Notes under the pieces: generated by a model
What the model was told of the DNA's origin: nothing
The model's input: only the letters and a program-made list of their open reading frames with translations
The model's database searches: none
Shown: positions 6,413 to 6,457 of the stretch, one piece after another
Numbering within the stretch: position 1 is the first letter of the stretch
Layout: each line of letters starts with the position of its first letter
Position numbers and translations under genes: made by a program
Assembly (NCBI GenBank): GCA_035279865.1
Contig: DATEGY010000208.1
Location: 1-6,457, forward strand
Reading direction: 5' to 3'
Source: 40CM-2-70-7 sp035279865
GTDB lineage: Bacteria; Gemmatimonadota; Gemmatimonadetes; Gemmatimonadales; GWC2-71-9
Length of the DNA stretch: 6,457 nt

Positions 6413-6457
6413 TGCTGCGGGCGCCGCGGGGGGGCCGACTCGCGCTGCTCCTGTGGG
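6412..6457 (+). CDS. Start of an unidentified gene (partial, runs off the window)
   Basis: The ATG overlaps the tatC stop by one base (TGATG); an in-frame GTG at 6409 directly before it is an alternative start. Only 15 codons are present: a basic stretch (residues 3-9, with three arginines) followed by hydrophobic LALLLW, which looks like the beginning of a signal peptide or membrane anchor. GGGA at 6404-6407 may serve as its ribosome site. The tight junction suggests the operon continues. The product cannot be identified from this much sequence. Confidence 0.5.
   Translation, partial: MLRAPRGGRLALLLW

Overview
This is a compact, high-GC stretch in which every gene runs on the + strand, from a Gram-negative (diderm) bacterium. 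Its core is a complete Tol-Pal envelope operon in the order tolQ, tolR, tolA-like, tolB, pal, cpoB/ybgF. It is preceded by an NAD-dependent sugar-nucleotide epimerase of the extended SDR family and followed by tatC. The last 46 bases are the start of a further gene. The Tol system, two predicted lipoproteins and a TatC translocase require an outer membrane and a periplasm. The GC-rich codon use, frequent GTG starts and the tolQRAB-pal-ybgF-tatC order suggest a soil-type lineage such as Gemmatimonadota. That placement is inference; no rRNA or other taxonomic marker is present.

Layout: 1-42 is a short leader with a ribosome binding site. 43-987 is the epimerase. 989-1702 is TolQ and 1706-2146 is TolR, together the proton-driven inner-membrane motor. 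2143-2829 is a short TolA/TonB-like energy transducer. 2826-4217 is the periplasmic beta-propeller TolB. 4235-4855 is the peptidoglycan-binding lipoprotein Pal. 4858-5631 is CpoB/YbgF, here with a lipobox. 5642-6412 is TatC. A partial ORF with a signal-peptide-like N-terminus starts at 6412. Gene junctions range from 4-nt overlaps to a 17-nt gap, so no stretch over 300 bases lacks a gene. I see no terminator or internal promoter, and the window looks like part of one transcription unit. No RNA gene, mobile element or CRISPR array was seen.

How the genes work together: TolQ-TolR use the proton motive force to energise the TolA-like protein. Its C-terminal domain should reach across the periplasm to TolB and Pal, tying the outer membrane to peptidoglycan during constriction. 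CpoB is the periplasmic accessory that links this machine to cell-wall synthesis. TatC exports folded proteins. In E. coli the Tat-dependent amidases AmiA and AmiC link export to division, so co-transcription of tatC with tol-pal would make sense, but the link here is inferred.

I found no undescribed system; this is mostly conserved housekeeping sequence. The most unusual feature is a perfect 13-bp inverted repeat with nested and direct repeats (2835-2917). It lies exactly over the signal-peptide codons of tolB, beginning nine bases after its start codon. It could form an mRNA hairpin there, or mark a small repeat captured into the coding sequence.
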